This document shows positions 7,713-16,100 of a DNA stretch of 64,000 bases, in pieces. Made by a program: the position numbers and the translations under genes. Below the pieces are notes generated by a model that saw nothing but the letters and a program-made list of their open reading frames with translations, ran no database searches and was not told the DNA's origin. Within the stretch, counting starts at the first letter, position 1. Every line of letters starts with the position of its first letter. The DNA is from DASUPK01 sp963695675. GTDB taxonomy: Bacteria > Actinomycetota > Thermoleophilia > Solirubrobacterales > 70-9. Where the stretch lies: the NCBI GenBank assembly GCA_963695675.1, contig CAVOGY010000007.1:124001-188000 (forward strand), in the 5' to 3' direction.

Positions 7713-8954
7713 ATGAGTTCAAGCGTCGCTACATGCACCCGTAAGCACCTTCTGCTGGCCGCCATCGCGGTCGCAATGGCATTTGCCGTTCTGATGGCGG
7801 TGGCGCCGCGCGCGCTCGCAGCCCAGCAGGTGATCACCTCAGCGGGGCCTCTGGACAACATCTTCCTGAACGACAACCTCGCCTGTCAGGCGAATCACAC
7901 GGGCGACACGCAACCGGAGTTCTTCGGTGATACGAACCCCGGCGCCTGCGGCACCTTTCTCACGACCGGGGGCGTCGACTACGGCCCCAACGACATACCG
8001 GCCGGCAACAACTCGCGCACCGACTACACCCTGGTCAGTCAGACGCCGGTGACCGGAACTGGGACGGCCGCTGACCCGTTCAAGGTCGTCACCGTTGTCG
8101 ACTTGGCCGCCACCGGGCTTCGGATCACGCAGACAGACAGCTATGTGGTCGGAGATGAGAATTACCGAAGCGACATTGCCGTGACCAACTCTTCGAGCGG
8201 CGCCGTCGATGCCACCCTCTATCACGCCGGCGACTGTTTCCTGCAGGACTCCGATTTGGGCTTCGGCTTCGCCGATTCCAGCACCGGGGCCATCTACTGC
8301 ACCAAGAACGCCAATAACAACCCGCCGGACCGAATCGAGGGGTTCGCCCCGCTCAGCCCCGGTAGCCACTTCATCGAGGATGGGTTTGGCACGGTATGGG
8401 ACGCGATCGACGCGGCTGGAACCCAGTTCCCCGACACCTGCCGTTGCACGGACTTCATCGACAACGGTGCCGGCCTGAGCTGGCCGATCTCCATCGCCCC
8501 GGGGGCCACAGTCACCCGCTCGCTGGTGACAACCTTCTCACCGACCGGCATACCGTTCGGAGCTGCGCCGCCGACGCCGGCGGCGCCTGCGGCGCCGCCC
8601 ATAACCGCCACCTGCAAAGGACGCCAGGCGACGATCGTCGGCACCCCCGGTCCGGAGACCCTGACGGGCACCAACGGGCCGGACGTGATCCAAGCGCTCG
8701 GCGGCAAGGACACCGTGGTGGGTCTGGGAGGAAATGACCTCCTCTGCGGCAGTAACGGCAGGGACACCCTCAAGGGCGGCAAGGGCAACGACACCCTGGT
8801 CGGAGGCGCGGGCGCGGACCTGCTCCTCGGCGGCGCCGGCAAGGACCGCCTCTTCGGCGGAACCCCGGGGGCCCCAGCGCAGAAGTCGAAGGACACCTGC
8901 CGGGGTCAGGGCGGCGCCGACAAGAGGAAGAACTGCGAGAAGGGCGCCGGATAG
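7713..8954 (+). CDS. Secreted protein with C-terminal RTX-type calcium-binding repeats
   Basis: 413 residues from ATG 7713, which has GGGAGG six bases upstream. A signal peptide is clear: basic start, hydrophobic core LLLAAIAVAMAFAVLMA, cleavage after ALA. Residues 25-290 form an unrecognised extracellular domain with paired cysteines. A Pro/Ala linker leads to RTX nonapeptides of the type GGKDTVVGLGGNDLLCG and GGKGNDTLVGGAGADLLLGG, which bind calcium in a beta-roll. The last 30 residues are Lys/Arg/Cys-rich. RTX proteins usually leave by type I secretion, but here the signal peptide implies Sec export. Downstream lies the debris of a related RTX gene. Confidence 0.78.
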   Translation: MSSSVATCTRKHLLLAAIAVAMAFAVLMAVAPRALAAQQVITSAGPLDNIFLNDNLACQANHTGDTQPEFFGDTNPGACGTFLTTGGVDYGPNDIPAGNNSRTDYTLVSQTPVTGTGTAADPFKVVTVVDLAATGLRITQTDSYVVGDENYRSDIAVTNSSSGAVDATLYHAGDCFLQDSDLGFGFADSSTGAIYCTKNANNNPPDRIEGFAPLSPGSHFIEDGFGTVWDAIDAAGTQFPDTCRCTDFIDNGAGLSWPISIAPGATVTRSLVTTFSPTGIPFGAAPPTPAAPAAPPITATCKGRQATIVGTPGPETLTGTNGPDVIQALGGKDTVVGLGGNDLLCGSNGRDTLKGGKGNDTLVGGAGADLLLGGAGKDRLFGGTPGAPAQKSKDTCRGQGGADKRKNCEKGAG

Positions 8955-9002
8955 CGAATTTGGGTTCAGGCATCCGAGGAGCTTCGGGCCGGGCAAGCGG
9001 GT

Positions 9003-9179
9003 CTAGTTGAGACCCGACGCGCTCGGCTCGAAGTCCTCCCATGGTGCGGTTGGTCGCCAGTAAGGATGCGGTCGCGTGATCGCCGGGGCTTGGACGGTCA
9101 GGTAGGCATCGAGCAGCCCGGCCGCTTCCCGTTCGGATCCCGGCATCAGGGGCCCGTAGCGGTCCAGGGTGCTGAAGGG
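9003..9179 (-). pseudogene. C-terminal remnant of a tyrosine recombinase / integrase
   Basis: The last 58 codons of a minus-strand frame read PFSTLDRYGPLMPGSEREAA and then GLLDAYL. This is the recognisable tail of actinobacterial phage-type integrases, where TLDRYGHLMPG includes the catalytic Tyr region. Sequence before about 9180 does not continue the integrase; it abuts an RTX remnant on the other strand. So only the 3' end survives. It implies that a mobile element once inserted here. An ATG or catalytic core (R-H-R) is not visible. Confidence 0.6.
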
Positions 9180-9401
9180 CCTGTCCGGAAACGACTTCCT
9201 GTGCGGAGGTCGCGGTAAGGACAAGCTTTCGGGGGGTCCGGCAGCGACACCCTGATCGGGGGCGCCGGTCCGGTCGTGCTGAACGGCGGGCCTGCCAGTG
9301 ATCACCTCTCCGGTGGCACCACCGGGGCGCCTCCGCGAGGTGCGGTCGAACCAACTTCCCCACGGACTCCTCAGCTCATCAATGACAAGTTGAGGCCTTA
9401 G
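9180..9401 (+). pseudogene. RTX repeat gene remnant
   Basis: The plus strand encodes GLSGNDFLCGGRGKDKLSGG, then after a frame change SGSDTLIGGAGPVVLNGG and SDHLSGG. These are RTX nonapeptides closest by eye to the end of the gene at 7713 (GNDLLCGSNGRDTLKGG). There is no start codon or signal peptide and the frame is broken near 9229. The 5' side is cut by the integrase fragment. It is most easily read as a duplicated RTX tail decayed after insertion of a mobile element. Confidence 0.6.
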
Positions 9402-9430
9402 GCGGGCTCGCCTTGGCGGGGCCTGACCGT

Positions 9431-9452
9431 CTCTGTGTGACTGGTCACAGAG
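9431..9452. repeat. Dyad symmetry upstream of the second RTX gene
   Basis: CTCTGTGTGAC faces GTCACAGAG with a two-base bulge, about 70 bases before ATG 9522. It could be an operator or a leader hairpin. No T-run follows on either strand, so it is not a typical terminator. Confidence 0.35.
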
Positions 9453-9521
9453 AGGAATAAAGCGCGTCGTCAGCCGTCCGTCGGTGGGAACTGGCAAACA
9501 ACCCGAAGGAAGGGAATCCAG

Positions 9522-10454
9522 ATGACCACTCCCACCAGCAATTCAAGACCACTCCGGTTCGTCGCAATCGGCGTTTTCGTTGTGCTCGCAGCGATGCTGA
9601 TTGCCGCCGCGGACTCGTACGCGAGCGGCAAGGTCAACGGCGTACGGGCCGCGGTCAACCACGGCACGCTCAATGTCACCGGCAGCGACGGCGGGCAGCA
9701 GGTTGCGCTTCGCCTGAAGGCCAATGACCCGAGCACGATCCAGGTCGACGCCGGCGACAACGGCTCCGCCGACTTCTCGTTTGCGAGCCGCGCCGTCGAC
9801 GCGATCAAGGTGAAGCTCGGCGACGGCAACGATTCCGCTCGCATCGACGACTCGAACGGCGCCTTCACCGGCAATTCGAGTTCGAGACCAACCACGATCG
9901 CCGGCGGCGGCGGCAATGACTCGCTCGAGGGCGGACAGACGCAGGTCGCCGCAGAGAACGAGACGTTCAAGGGCGGCGACGGCAACGACACCGTCGACGG
10001 CGGCAAGGGCAACGACACCGCCTACCTCGGCGCCGGCAACGACACATTCCGCTGGGATAACGGCGAGGGCTCGGACGTGATCGAGGGCCAGGACGGCACT
10101 GACACGATGGTGTTCAACGGCAATTCGGTCGCTACGGGCGAGCACGTGACGATGTCTGCGAACGGAGGAAGGCTCACCTTCTTCCGCGCCGAGGGCAACG
10201 TCACGATGGACACCAACGACGTCGAGATCGTCGACGACAACGCTCTGGGCGGAACCGACACCGTCCTCGTCAATGACCTGACGGGCACCGACGTGACCCA
10301 GACCAACGTTGACCTCGCCTTGACGCTCGGCGGCAATGCCCCCGATGGCGTAGTGGACACTGTCACCAACGCCACGGACGGCGACGACACGATCGTCTCG
10401 GTCGCGCACGCGGATGCGACCGACCAGCTCAACGGACTGATTCAGCTGCACTGA
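9522..10454 (+). CDS. Secreted RTX-type calcium-binding protein
   Basis: 310 residues. Signal peptide: LRFVAIGVFVVLAAMLIAAA with cleavage near SYA. The mature protein is very acidic and rich in Gly, Asp and Asn. RTX repeats are clustered around residues 125-200 (AGGGGNDSLEGG, GGDGNDTVDGGKGNDTAYLG, AGNDTFRW), with degenerate repeats towards the end (DATDGDDTIVS). No enzymatic domain is seen. It resembles the gene at 7713 only in the repeats. AAGGAAGGG lies upstream of the ATG. A strong hairpin follows the stop. Function unknown; a surface or matrix protein is an inference. Confidence 0.78.
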   Translation: MTTPTSNSRPLRFVAIGVFVVLAAMLIAAADSYASGKVNGVRAAVNHGTLNVTGSDGGQQVALRLKANDPSTIQVDAGDNGSADFSFASRAVDAIKVKLGDGNDSARIDDSNGAFTGNSSSRPTTIAGGGGNDSLEGGQTQVAAENETFKGGDGNDTVDGGKGNDTAYLGAGNDTFRWDNGEGSDVIEGQDGTDTMVFNGNSVATGEHVTMSANGGRLTFFRAEGNVTMDTNDVEIVDDNALGGTDTVLVNDLTGTDVTQTNVDLALTLGGNAPDGVVDTVTNATDGDDTIVSVAHADATDQLNGLIQLH

Positions 10455-10475
10455 GCAGCCGTCCAGACCGGCTCG

Positions 10476-10516
10476 GAGCTAGCGGGCCCCGGCTCACAGA
10501 GCCGGGGCCCTAGCTC
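10476..10516. terminator. Strong convergent hairpin between the RTX gene and ispG
   Basis: GGGCCCCGGCTC and GAGCCGGGGCCC pair around an ACA loop, extended outside by GAGCTAG and TAGCTC with a CG bulge. It lies between the stops of two convergent genes. No T-tract is present on either side, so it may act as a transcript end-protecting or bidirectional terminator. Confidence 0.6.
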
Positions 10517-10529
10517 TGAGGGCCTAGCG

Positions 10530-11852
10530 CTAGGCGCGGGTGAAGCGGCGCCCCGCGGTCGGCGAGGCTTTCTCGTCGAGCGCGGGGCGCTTCACCTTGA
10601 CCGGCTTCAGGTAGGGCTCGCCCTCCTCCAGCTCGGGTCCCTCGGCATCCGCGAGCACGCGCTCGGATTCGGTCGGGGTTTCGGCCTTCTCCATCTGCGC
10701 GATCCGCTCGGGTGTGAGCTCACCGGCATTCTCCTCCTCGATCTTCGCCAGCCAGTCGGCGCCCTCTCGCGACTTGGCATCGTCCACCTGGACCTTGCCG
10801 CGGTCGAGGGACTTGTCGATCTCGACGAAGAGCGCGTCCACGAGCTCACCCTGTTTGACCTTCCGCAGCGGCTTGCCGTGGGCGAAGATCAGCCCTTCGT
10901 CCTTGGCGCCGGTGATGCCGAAGTCGGCGTGCGACGCCTCGCCGATCCCGTTCACCGCGCAGCCGAGCACCGCGACCTCGATCGGCTCGGTGTAGGCCTC
11001 GAGCCGTTGCTCGATGTCCGCGACCACGGTGTCCATGTCGAACTGAAGGCGCCCGCAGGTCGGACAGGCGATCAGGACCGGGCCGCGCTCGCGCAGGTGC
11101 AGTGCCTTGAGGATCTCCCAGGCGACCTTGACCTCCTCCTCGGCGTGGAAGGTCGAGAGCGAGATCCTGATCGTGTCCCCCACCCCGTCGGCAAGCAGGG
11201 TGCCGAGCCCGACCGACGACTTGAGCGAGCCGGACCACTTCGTGCCGGCCTCGGTGATCCCGAGATGGATCGGATAGGGGATCTTCTCCGCGAGCAACCG
11301 GTTGGACGCGATCGTGTTGGGGACGTTGGTCGACTTGATCGAGACCTTGAAGTTCTCGAAGTCGAGCGACTCCATCAACTCGACGAACTCGACCGCCGCC
11401 TGCACCAGCGCCTCGACCGGGTTCTCACGCTCGAGGGCATGAAGGTGCTTGGGCAGCGAGCCGGAGTTGACCCCGATCCGCATCGGGACGTTGGCCTTGG
11501 TCGCCTTCTCGGCGACCTCCGCGACTTTCTCGGGGCCGCCGATGTTGCCCGGATTGAGGCGGATGCAGTCCGCCCCGGCGTCGATCGCCTTCAGCGCCAG
11601 GGTGTGGTTGAAGTGGATGTCGGCGATCACCGGGATTGGCGATTGCCTGACGATCGTCTTCAGCGCCTCCACGTCCTTGTCGCGCGGCACCGCGACGCGC
11701 ACCAGGTCCGCCCCTGCCTCGGCGACGGTGCGGATCTGGTCCATCGTTGCCTCGAGATTGGCCGTCTCGGTCTTGCACATCGTCTGCACCGCGACGGGCG
11801 CACCGCCCCCGATGGGGACGTCACGTACGAAGATCTGGCGCTTCGAAGCCAC
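10530..11852 (-). CDS. ispG: 4-hydroxy-3-methylbut-2-enyl-diphosphate synthase
   Basis: 440 residues from GTG 11852. IspG (GcpE) reduces MEcPP to HMBPP in the non-mevalonate isoprenoid pathway using a [4Fe-4S] cluster. It starts with KRQIFVRDVPIGGGAPVAVQ and has the TIM-barrel core (IADIHFNHTLALKAIDAGAD, IRLNPGNIGG). The cluster ligands are seen in CPTCGR and VLGCAVNGIGEASHADFGI. A C-terminal extension of about 70 charged residues follows the family core. The frame is open far upstream of GTG 11852, but that part is out-of-frame shadow of the deacetylase. dxr, for an earlier pathway step, lies 4 kb upstream. Confidence 0.93.
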   Translation of the reverse strand: MASKRQIFVRDVPIGGGAPVAVQTMCKTETANLEATMDQIRTVAEAGADLVRVAVPRDKDVEALKTIVRQSPIPVIADIHFNHTLALKAIDAGADCIRLNPGNIGGPEKVAEVAEKATKANVPMRIGVNSGSLPKHLHALERENPVEALVQAAVEFVELMESLDFENFKVSIKSTNVPNTIASNRLLAEKIPYPIHLGITEAGTKWSGSLKSSVGLGTLLADGVGDTIRISLSTFHAEEEVKVAWEILKALHLRERGPVLIACPTCGRLQFDMDTVVADIEQRLEAYTEPIEVAVLGCAVNGIGEASHADFGITGAKDEGLIFAHGKPLRKVKQGELVDALFVEIDKSLDRGKVQVDDAKSREGADWLAKIEEENAGELTPERIAQMEKAETPTESERVLADAEGPELEEGEPYLKPVKVKRPALDEKASPTAGRRFTRA

Positions 11853-11965
11853 GCGCACAGGGTAGCCGTGGGGGGATCCTGCGCGTGGACCATCTCGTGA
11901 ATTCCGTCCGCATGCCGACCGCAACTTGCTTGTGTGGGTAGGTGGCTCCGCCGAGCCGCGTAGTC

Positions 11966-12859
11966 CTAGGCGCCGGCCTGCTTCAGCTTCGTCTTGAGGC
12001 CTGCGACGCCGTCGGAGCCGTCCACGCGGATCCGGTGGAGCTTGTACATCTCGTCTCGGGAGGCCTCGCCCGGCAGCTCCGTGGTCGCGCCGAGGTAGCC
12101 CGCGGCCCGCACCGCCATGACGGTGGCCGGGTTGAACTTGCCCGCCGGGTAGCAGAAGAAGTTCACGGGCTGGTGGAAGCGTCCCTTCAGGATCTCGCGT
12201 GAGCCGGTGACTTCCCGAGTGAGCTGTGCCCCTCTCATCCGGGTCAGATCGAGGTGGCTGATCGTGTGGGCGTCGAGCTCCCAGCCGTCGTCGATCAGCC
12301 GCTCGATCATCGCGTCGCTGAGTTCCCCCCCGATGTTGCCGACGAGGAGGTTGAGGTCGCCGGGCCAGTGCAGCCTCATCAGAGTGCGCCGGGCGTAGAC
12401 GTAGTCGCCCCGGTAGCCGTCGTCGAAGGTGAGCACCACGGGCTTCTCGGGGAGCCTGGCGCCCTTGTACCAGGCGTCGTAGAGCTGGTTCAGCGTCACC
12501 GCCGCATAGCCATTCCCCTTGAGCCATTCCATCTGCCGTTCGAACGTGTCCGGGTCGACGAAGAGCTCGGGTAGCTGCGCGCTTGCCGGTGGATTGGCGA
12601 TCACGTGGTACATCAGGATCGGGACCGGCGCCTTCGTATGGACGAGTTTGCCTTTGCCGACTGGCGGCCCCAGCCCCCCGCGGCTGAGTTTGACCACGTG
12701 CTCGGCCGCGCTGCCGCCGCCGGCGCCCGAGCCGACCACCGCGCCCACCACGGCACTCGCGATCGCCGCGCAGATCAGTGCGTTTCGACGCCGAAGCGCT
12801 GCCCTGCGCCGCCGCTCCTGCTCGCGGCGGAGCCGCCGCCGCCGCTGAATGTCATTCAT
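11966..12859 (-). CDS. Membrane-anchored polysaccharide deacetylase (NodB domain)
   Basis: 297 residues. An Arg-rich cytoplasmic start is followed by one membrane helix (ALICAAIASAVVGAVVGS), so the catalytic domain faces outside. The NodB domain shows VPILMYHVI, the metal-site motif TFDDGY, the H-x3-H motif HTISH and FCYPAGKFN. Such enzymes remove N-acetyl groups from peptidoglycan or other polysaccharides; the substrate is unknown. It ends 114 bases before ispG and begins 5 bases after the acyl-CoA ligase stop, suggesting co-transcription with that gene. Confidence 0.86.
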   Translation of the reverse strand: MNDIQRRRRLRREQERRRRAALRRRNALICAAIASAVVGAVVGSGAGGGSAAEHVVKLSRGGLGPPVGKGKLVHTKAPVPILMYHVIANPPASAQLPELFVDPDTFERQMEWLKGNGYAAVTLNQLYDAWYKGARLPEKPVVLTFDDGYRGDYVYARRTLMRLHWPGDLNLLVGNIGGELSDAMIERLIDDGWELDAHTISHLDLTRMRGAQLTREVTGSREILKGRFHQPVNFFCYPAGKFNPATVMAVRAAGYLGATTELPGEASRDEMYKLHRIRVDGSDGVAGLKTKLKQAGA

Positions 12860-12863
12860 CGGG

Positions 12864-14678
12864 CTAGCCCGAGTAGAGCGCCTCGATCTCCTCGGCGTAC
12901 CTCTCGTCGATCGGCTTGCGCTTGAGCTTCATCGTCGGGGTCAGCTCGTCGCCGCCCGGCTCCCACTGCTCGGGCAGGATCGTGAACTTCTTGATCTGCT
13001 CGACGCGGGAGAGCTTGGCGTTCGCCTGGTCGACGGCAGCCTGGATGGCATCCCGGACCTTCTCCTCCCGCGCCAGTTCCTCGAGCGACTTCTCCTCGAG
13101 GCCGTTCTTCTTCGCCCAAACCGGGGCGTATTCGGGATCGAGCACGATCAGCGCGACGTTGTACGGCCGTGCGTTGCCGATCGCCGCTGCCTGGCCGATC
13201 AGCGGGCTCGCCGTCTTCAGGTGAGACTCGATGTTGGCCGGCGACATGTTCTTGCCCGCCGCGTTGATGATCAGCTCCTTCTTGCGGTCGACGATCTTCA
13301 GGTAGCCGTCCTCATCGATCTCACCGATGTCACCGGTGCGCAGCCAGCCGTCATCGGTGAAGGCCTCCTGGTTCTTCTCGGGCAGGTTCCGGTACCCCGG
13401 CATCACGCAGTCCGCCTTCACCAGGACCTCGCCGTCGTCGTCGAGCTTGATCTCCACACCCGGGGTTGGCGGGCCGACCGTGCCCAACTTGATTTTGTCG
13501 GGCGGGTTGATGGTCCCCAGTCCGCAAGTCTCCGACATGCCCCAGAGCTCGCCGACAGGGATCCCGATCGCGTAGAAGAACTCGAGCACCTCGAGCGGCG
13601 TCGGCGCGGCGCCGGCGTTGACCGCGAGCGCCTCATCCAGGCCGAGCTGCTTGCGGAGCTGCGAGAACATCTGCTCGTCCGCCTGCGCCGCTGCCTCGGC
13701 GACCTCGGCGGGGATCTCCTCCCCGGCCTGCTCGAGGCGCACCTTCTCGAGTGAAGCCTCAAGGCCCTTCTCGGCCGATGCGCGCTGCTCGTCGGGCAGC
13801 CCGGCGAGCATGGCCTCGACGCCCGTTTTCAGCTTCTCGAAGATCCGCGGCACCGCGAAGAACCAGGTCGGGTTCACCTTGGGCAGAAATTCAGCAATCC
13901 GCCGCGGATCCGAGCAGACTGTGACCGAAAGCCCCTTGGTGACCGGCAGGTAGTAGTGGGCGTTTCGCTCGGCGACGTGCGCGGCCGGGAGCCACGAGAT
14001 CACCTTGCCGCCGCGCTCGGGCAGCTCGATCATCTCGTCGGCCGTCGCCACCGCGAAGAGCAGGTTCCGGTGGGTGAGCTGGACGCCCTTCGGAGGACCC
14101 GTGGTGCCCGAGGTGTAGATCAGCGTGAGCAGGTCGTCGGGCCCGATGGACTCGACGCTCTCGGCAGGATCGAACTCGGGGTCCATCTCCATCAGCTGGC
14201 TGAGCGTGTGGTCGCCGCCCTCGCCGTCCACGACGACGACGTTCTCGAGCTTCGGCAGGTCCTTGCGGGCATCCTGGATCCGATCCAGGAAGGCCTGCTC
14301 GGTGATCACCACCTTGCTCTCGGCATCCGAGAGCAGGTACTGAATCTGCTCGGGAGCCGAGGTCTGATAGATCGAGAATGGAACCGCCCCCAGCGACACG
14401 GCGGCGAGATCGCAGGGGATGAACTCCCACCGGTTGTTGAGCATGATCGCTACGGTGTCGCCCTTCCCGACGCCGAGCTTGGCCAGCCCGCCGGCGATCC
14501 TGTGGACGGCGTCGCGAAGCTCGTTCCAGCTGAGCTCCTTCTCGCGGGCTTCGTCGCGGATCGCGAGGTCGTCGCCGAGCCGATTCGCCTGCTCGTAGAA
14601 AGCCTTGACCAGATTCTGCGCGGGCAGCTCGGGCGCTTCGCCGCCGCTCGCGTGGCGCGCTGAAGCCGTGACCTCCAC
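12864..14678 (-). CDS. Long-chain fatty acid--CoA ligase, FadD15-like
   Basis: 604 residues, standard length for the class. Signature motifs of the ANL superfamily are in order: LIYTSGTTGPPKGVQLTHRN (A3 loop), GMSETCG, GWLRTGDIGEID and DRKKELIINAAGKNMSP, with Lys in the C-terminal TPTMKLKRK. It activates long-chain fatty acids to acyl-CoA with ATP, in the cytoplasm or at the membrane. The GTG start is preceded by AAGGAGA. It sits inside the otherwise conserved dxr-rseP-ispG order, so it is a lineage-specific insert there. Confidence 0.9.
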   Translation of the reverse strand: MEVTASARHASGGEAPELPAQNLVKAFYEQANRLGDDLAIRDEAREKELSWNELRDAVHRIAGGLAKLGVGKGDTVAIMLNNRWEFIPCDLAAVSLGAVPFSIYQTSAPEQIQYLLSDAESKVVITEQAFLDRIQDARKDLPKLENVVVVDGEGGDHTLSQLMEMDPEFDPAESVESIGPDDLLTLIYTSGTTGPPKGVQLTHRNLLFAVATADEMIELPERGGKVISWLPAAHVAERNAHYYLPVTKGLSVTVCSDPRRIAEFLPKVNPTWFFAVPRIFEKLKTGVEAMLAGLPDEQRASAEKGLEASLEKVRLEQAGEEIPAEVAEAAAQADEQMFSQLRKQLGLDEALAVNAGAAPTPLEVLEFFYAIGIPVGELWGMSETCGLGTINPPDKIKLGTVGPPTPGVEIKLDDDGEVLVKADCVMPGYRNLPEKNQEAFTDDGWLRTGDIGEIDEDGYLKIVDRKKELIINAAGKNMSPANIESHLKTASPLIGQAAAIGNARPYNVALIVLDPEYAPVWAKKNGLEEKSLEELAREEKVRDAIQAAVDQANAKLSRVEQIKKFTILPEQWEPGGDELTPTMKLKRKPIDERYAEEIEALYSG

Positions 14679-14801
14679 AGGCAGCTCTCCTTTCCTCGGT
14701 AGAACCTCGGAAAAACGCTACACCAGGAGGAAGAGATGCCGACCAGATCGTCATTCGTTCGGCCTGGACGCGAAGCTGGCTAGCCCTCGCGGAGAACGGT
14801 C

Positions 14802-16100
14802 CTAACGGACGTTGAAACCCTGCCCGTTCAGGCGGTCGATGTCGTTGGTCAGGCCGATCACAAAGAGCGCCAGGATCAGCAAGAACCCGAGCGCGCTGGC
14901 GCGCTCGATCACGCTGAACGGCACCCGTTGCCCGCGGACTTTCTCCACCAGGCTCCAGAAGATGTGACCGCCGTCGAGCGGGAGGAACGGGAAGAGGTTG
15001 ATGATCGCCAGCGAGAGGCTGATCACCGCGAGCAGGGTGAGCGCCTCTCGCGCACCGAACGCGATCGTCTGGTGGGCGACGTCGCTGATTCCAACCACGC
15101 CGGAGAGCTGCTTGCGCTGCTCGGGCTGGAAGATCCGCACGAAGGTTGAGACCGTCTTGGAGGTCACGACCCACATGAAGCTCGCCGCACGGCCAGCGGC
15201 CTGAGGCGCGGAGAGGTTCTCCGGAACCAGCCCGCCCCCCTGAAAGCCGAAGCCCACTCTGTAGCGACCCAGCGGATCGCCCTCCTTCAACGGCGGGGCG
15301 TTGGCGTCGTAGTACGGCGTCACCCGCACCGTCACCCGCTTGCCATCCCGCTTGACGACGAATAACGCAGGGGTCGTTGCGCGGCAGTTGTCGACCGGGG
15401 TCCCGCTGCAGGTGTGTGTGTTCACCTGATTTGCAATCGCGTCAGCGCGATCCCCGAGCTGGCTGTCCGTCGGTCGGGACCCGCCGTTCTTAGGACGCAC
15501 TCCGTCCACGGAGATGATCTGGTCGCCTGGCTTGAGCGCATGCTCAGCGGGGGTGCCCTGCTCGATCGATCCGACCTCGAGAGTGGTCGCACTCTCGGTT
15601 CCGAGGGCGAGGAAGAAGAGGACCACGAACGCGACCAGGATGTTCATGGCGGGTCCGGCGCTGATCACGGCGATTCGCTTCCAGACCGGCTGGTTGTAGT
15701 AGGCGCGTTTCAGGACGTCGGGCGGAAGCGGCTCCGTGCCCTCGATCGACTCGGGAGTCTCGGACCCGGAGCCGGCCCCCTCGATTTGCTCCAGGAGCCC
15801 GGGCTTGTCGAGGCGCTCGCCGCGTTCCGCGGCCTCGAGCTCCTCCGGGTTCATCCCCGTGATCTTCACGAAGCCGCCAAGGGGAACCATCCCGATCCCA
15901 TATTCGGTCTCGCCACGCCTGATGCTGACGAGCTTGGGCGGGAAGAAGAGGAAGAATCTCTCGACCCTCATCCCGGTCACCTTGGCCACGACGAAGTGGC
16001 CGAATTCGTGCAGGATGATCAGCGCGCAGAAACCGGCGACCACCAGCACCCAGGGCCAGGAGTCGTGAAGCACCTGCGAGAGCGATGCAAGGAGGATCAC
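14802..16100 (-). CDS. rseP: Site-2 intramembrane zinc metalloprotease RseP (M50)
   Basis: 432 residues. The zinc motif HEFGH lies in the first membrane helix (ALIILHEFGHFVVAK) and the second motif is FLPLDGGH near the C-terminus. A PDZ domain is recognisable in between (GTPAEHALKPGDQIISVDGV). Four membrane helices are expected. RseP-type proteases cut membrane-anchored anti-sigma factors or signal-peptide remnants. A GTG start overlaps the dxr stop (GTGA). The dxr-rseP pairing is conserved in many bacteria. Confidence 0.92.
   Translation of the reverse strand: MILLASLSQVLHDSWPWVLVVAGFCALIILHEFGHFVVAKVTGMRVERFFLFFPPKLVSIRRGETEYGIGMVPLGGFVKITGMNPEELEAAERGERLDKPGLLEQIEGAGSGSETPESIEGTEPLPPDVLKRAYYNQPVWKRIAVISAGPAMNILVAFVVLFFLALGTESATTLEVGSIEQGTPAEHALKPGDQIISVDGVRPKNGGSRPTDSQLGDRADAIANQVNTHTCSGTPVDNCRATTPALFVVKRDGKRVTVRVTPYYDANAPPLKEGDPLGRYRVGFGFQGGGLVPENLSAPQAAGRAASFMWVVTSKTVSTFVRIFQPEQRKQLSGVVGISDVAHQTIAFGAREALTLLAVISLSLAIINLFPFLPLDGGHIFWSLVEKVRGQRVPFSVIERASALGFLLILALFVIGLTNDIDRLNGQGFNVR

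Noticed and set aside
10530..12527. A 665-codon open frame that would fuse IspG to a long N-terminal domain
   Set aside because: The upstream part is the deacetylase gene read in another frame, with Arg/Gly-rich shadow composition. The IspG family start fits GTG 11852.
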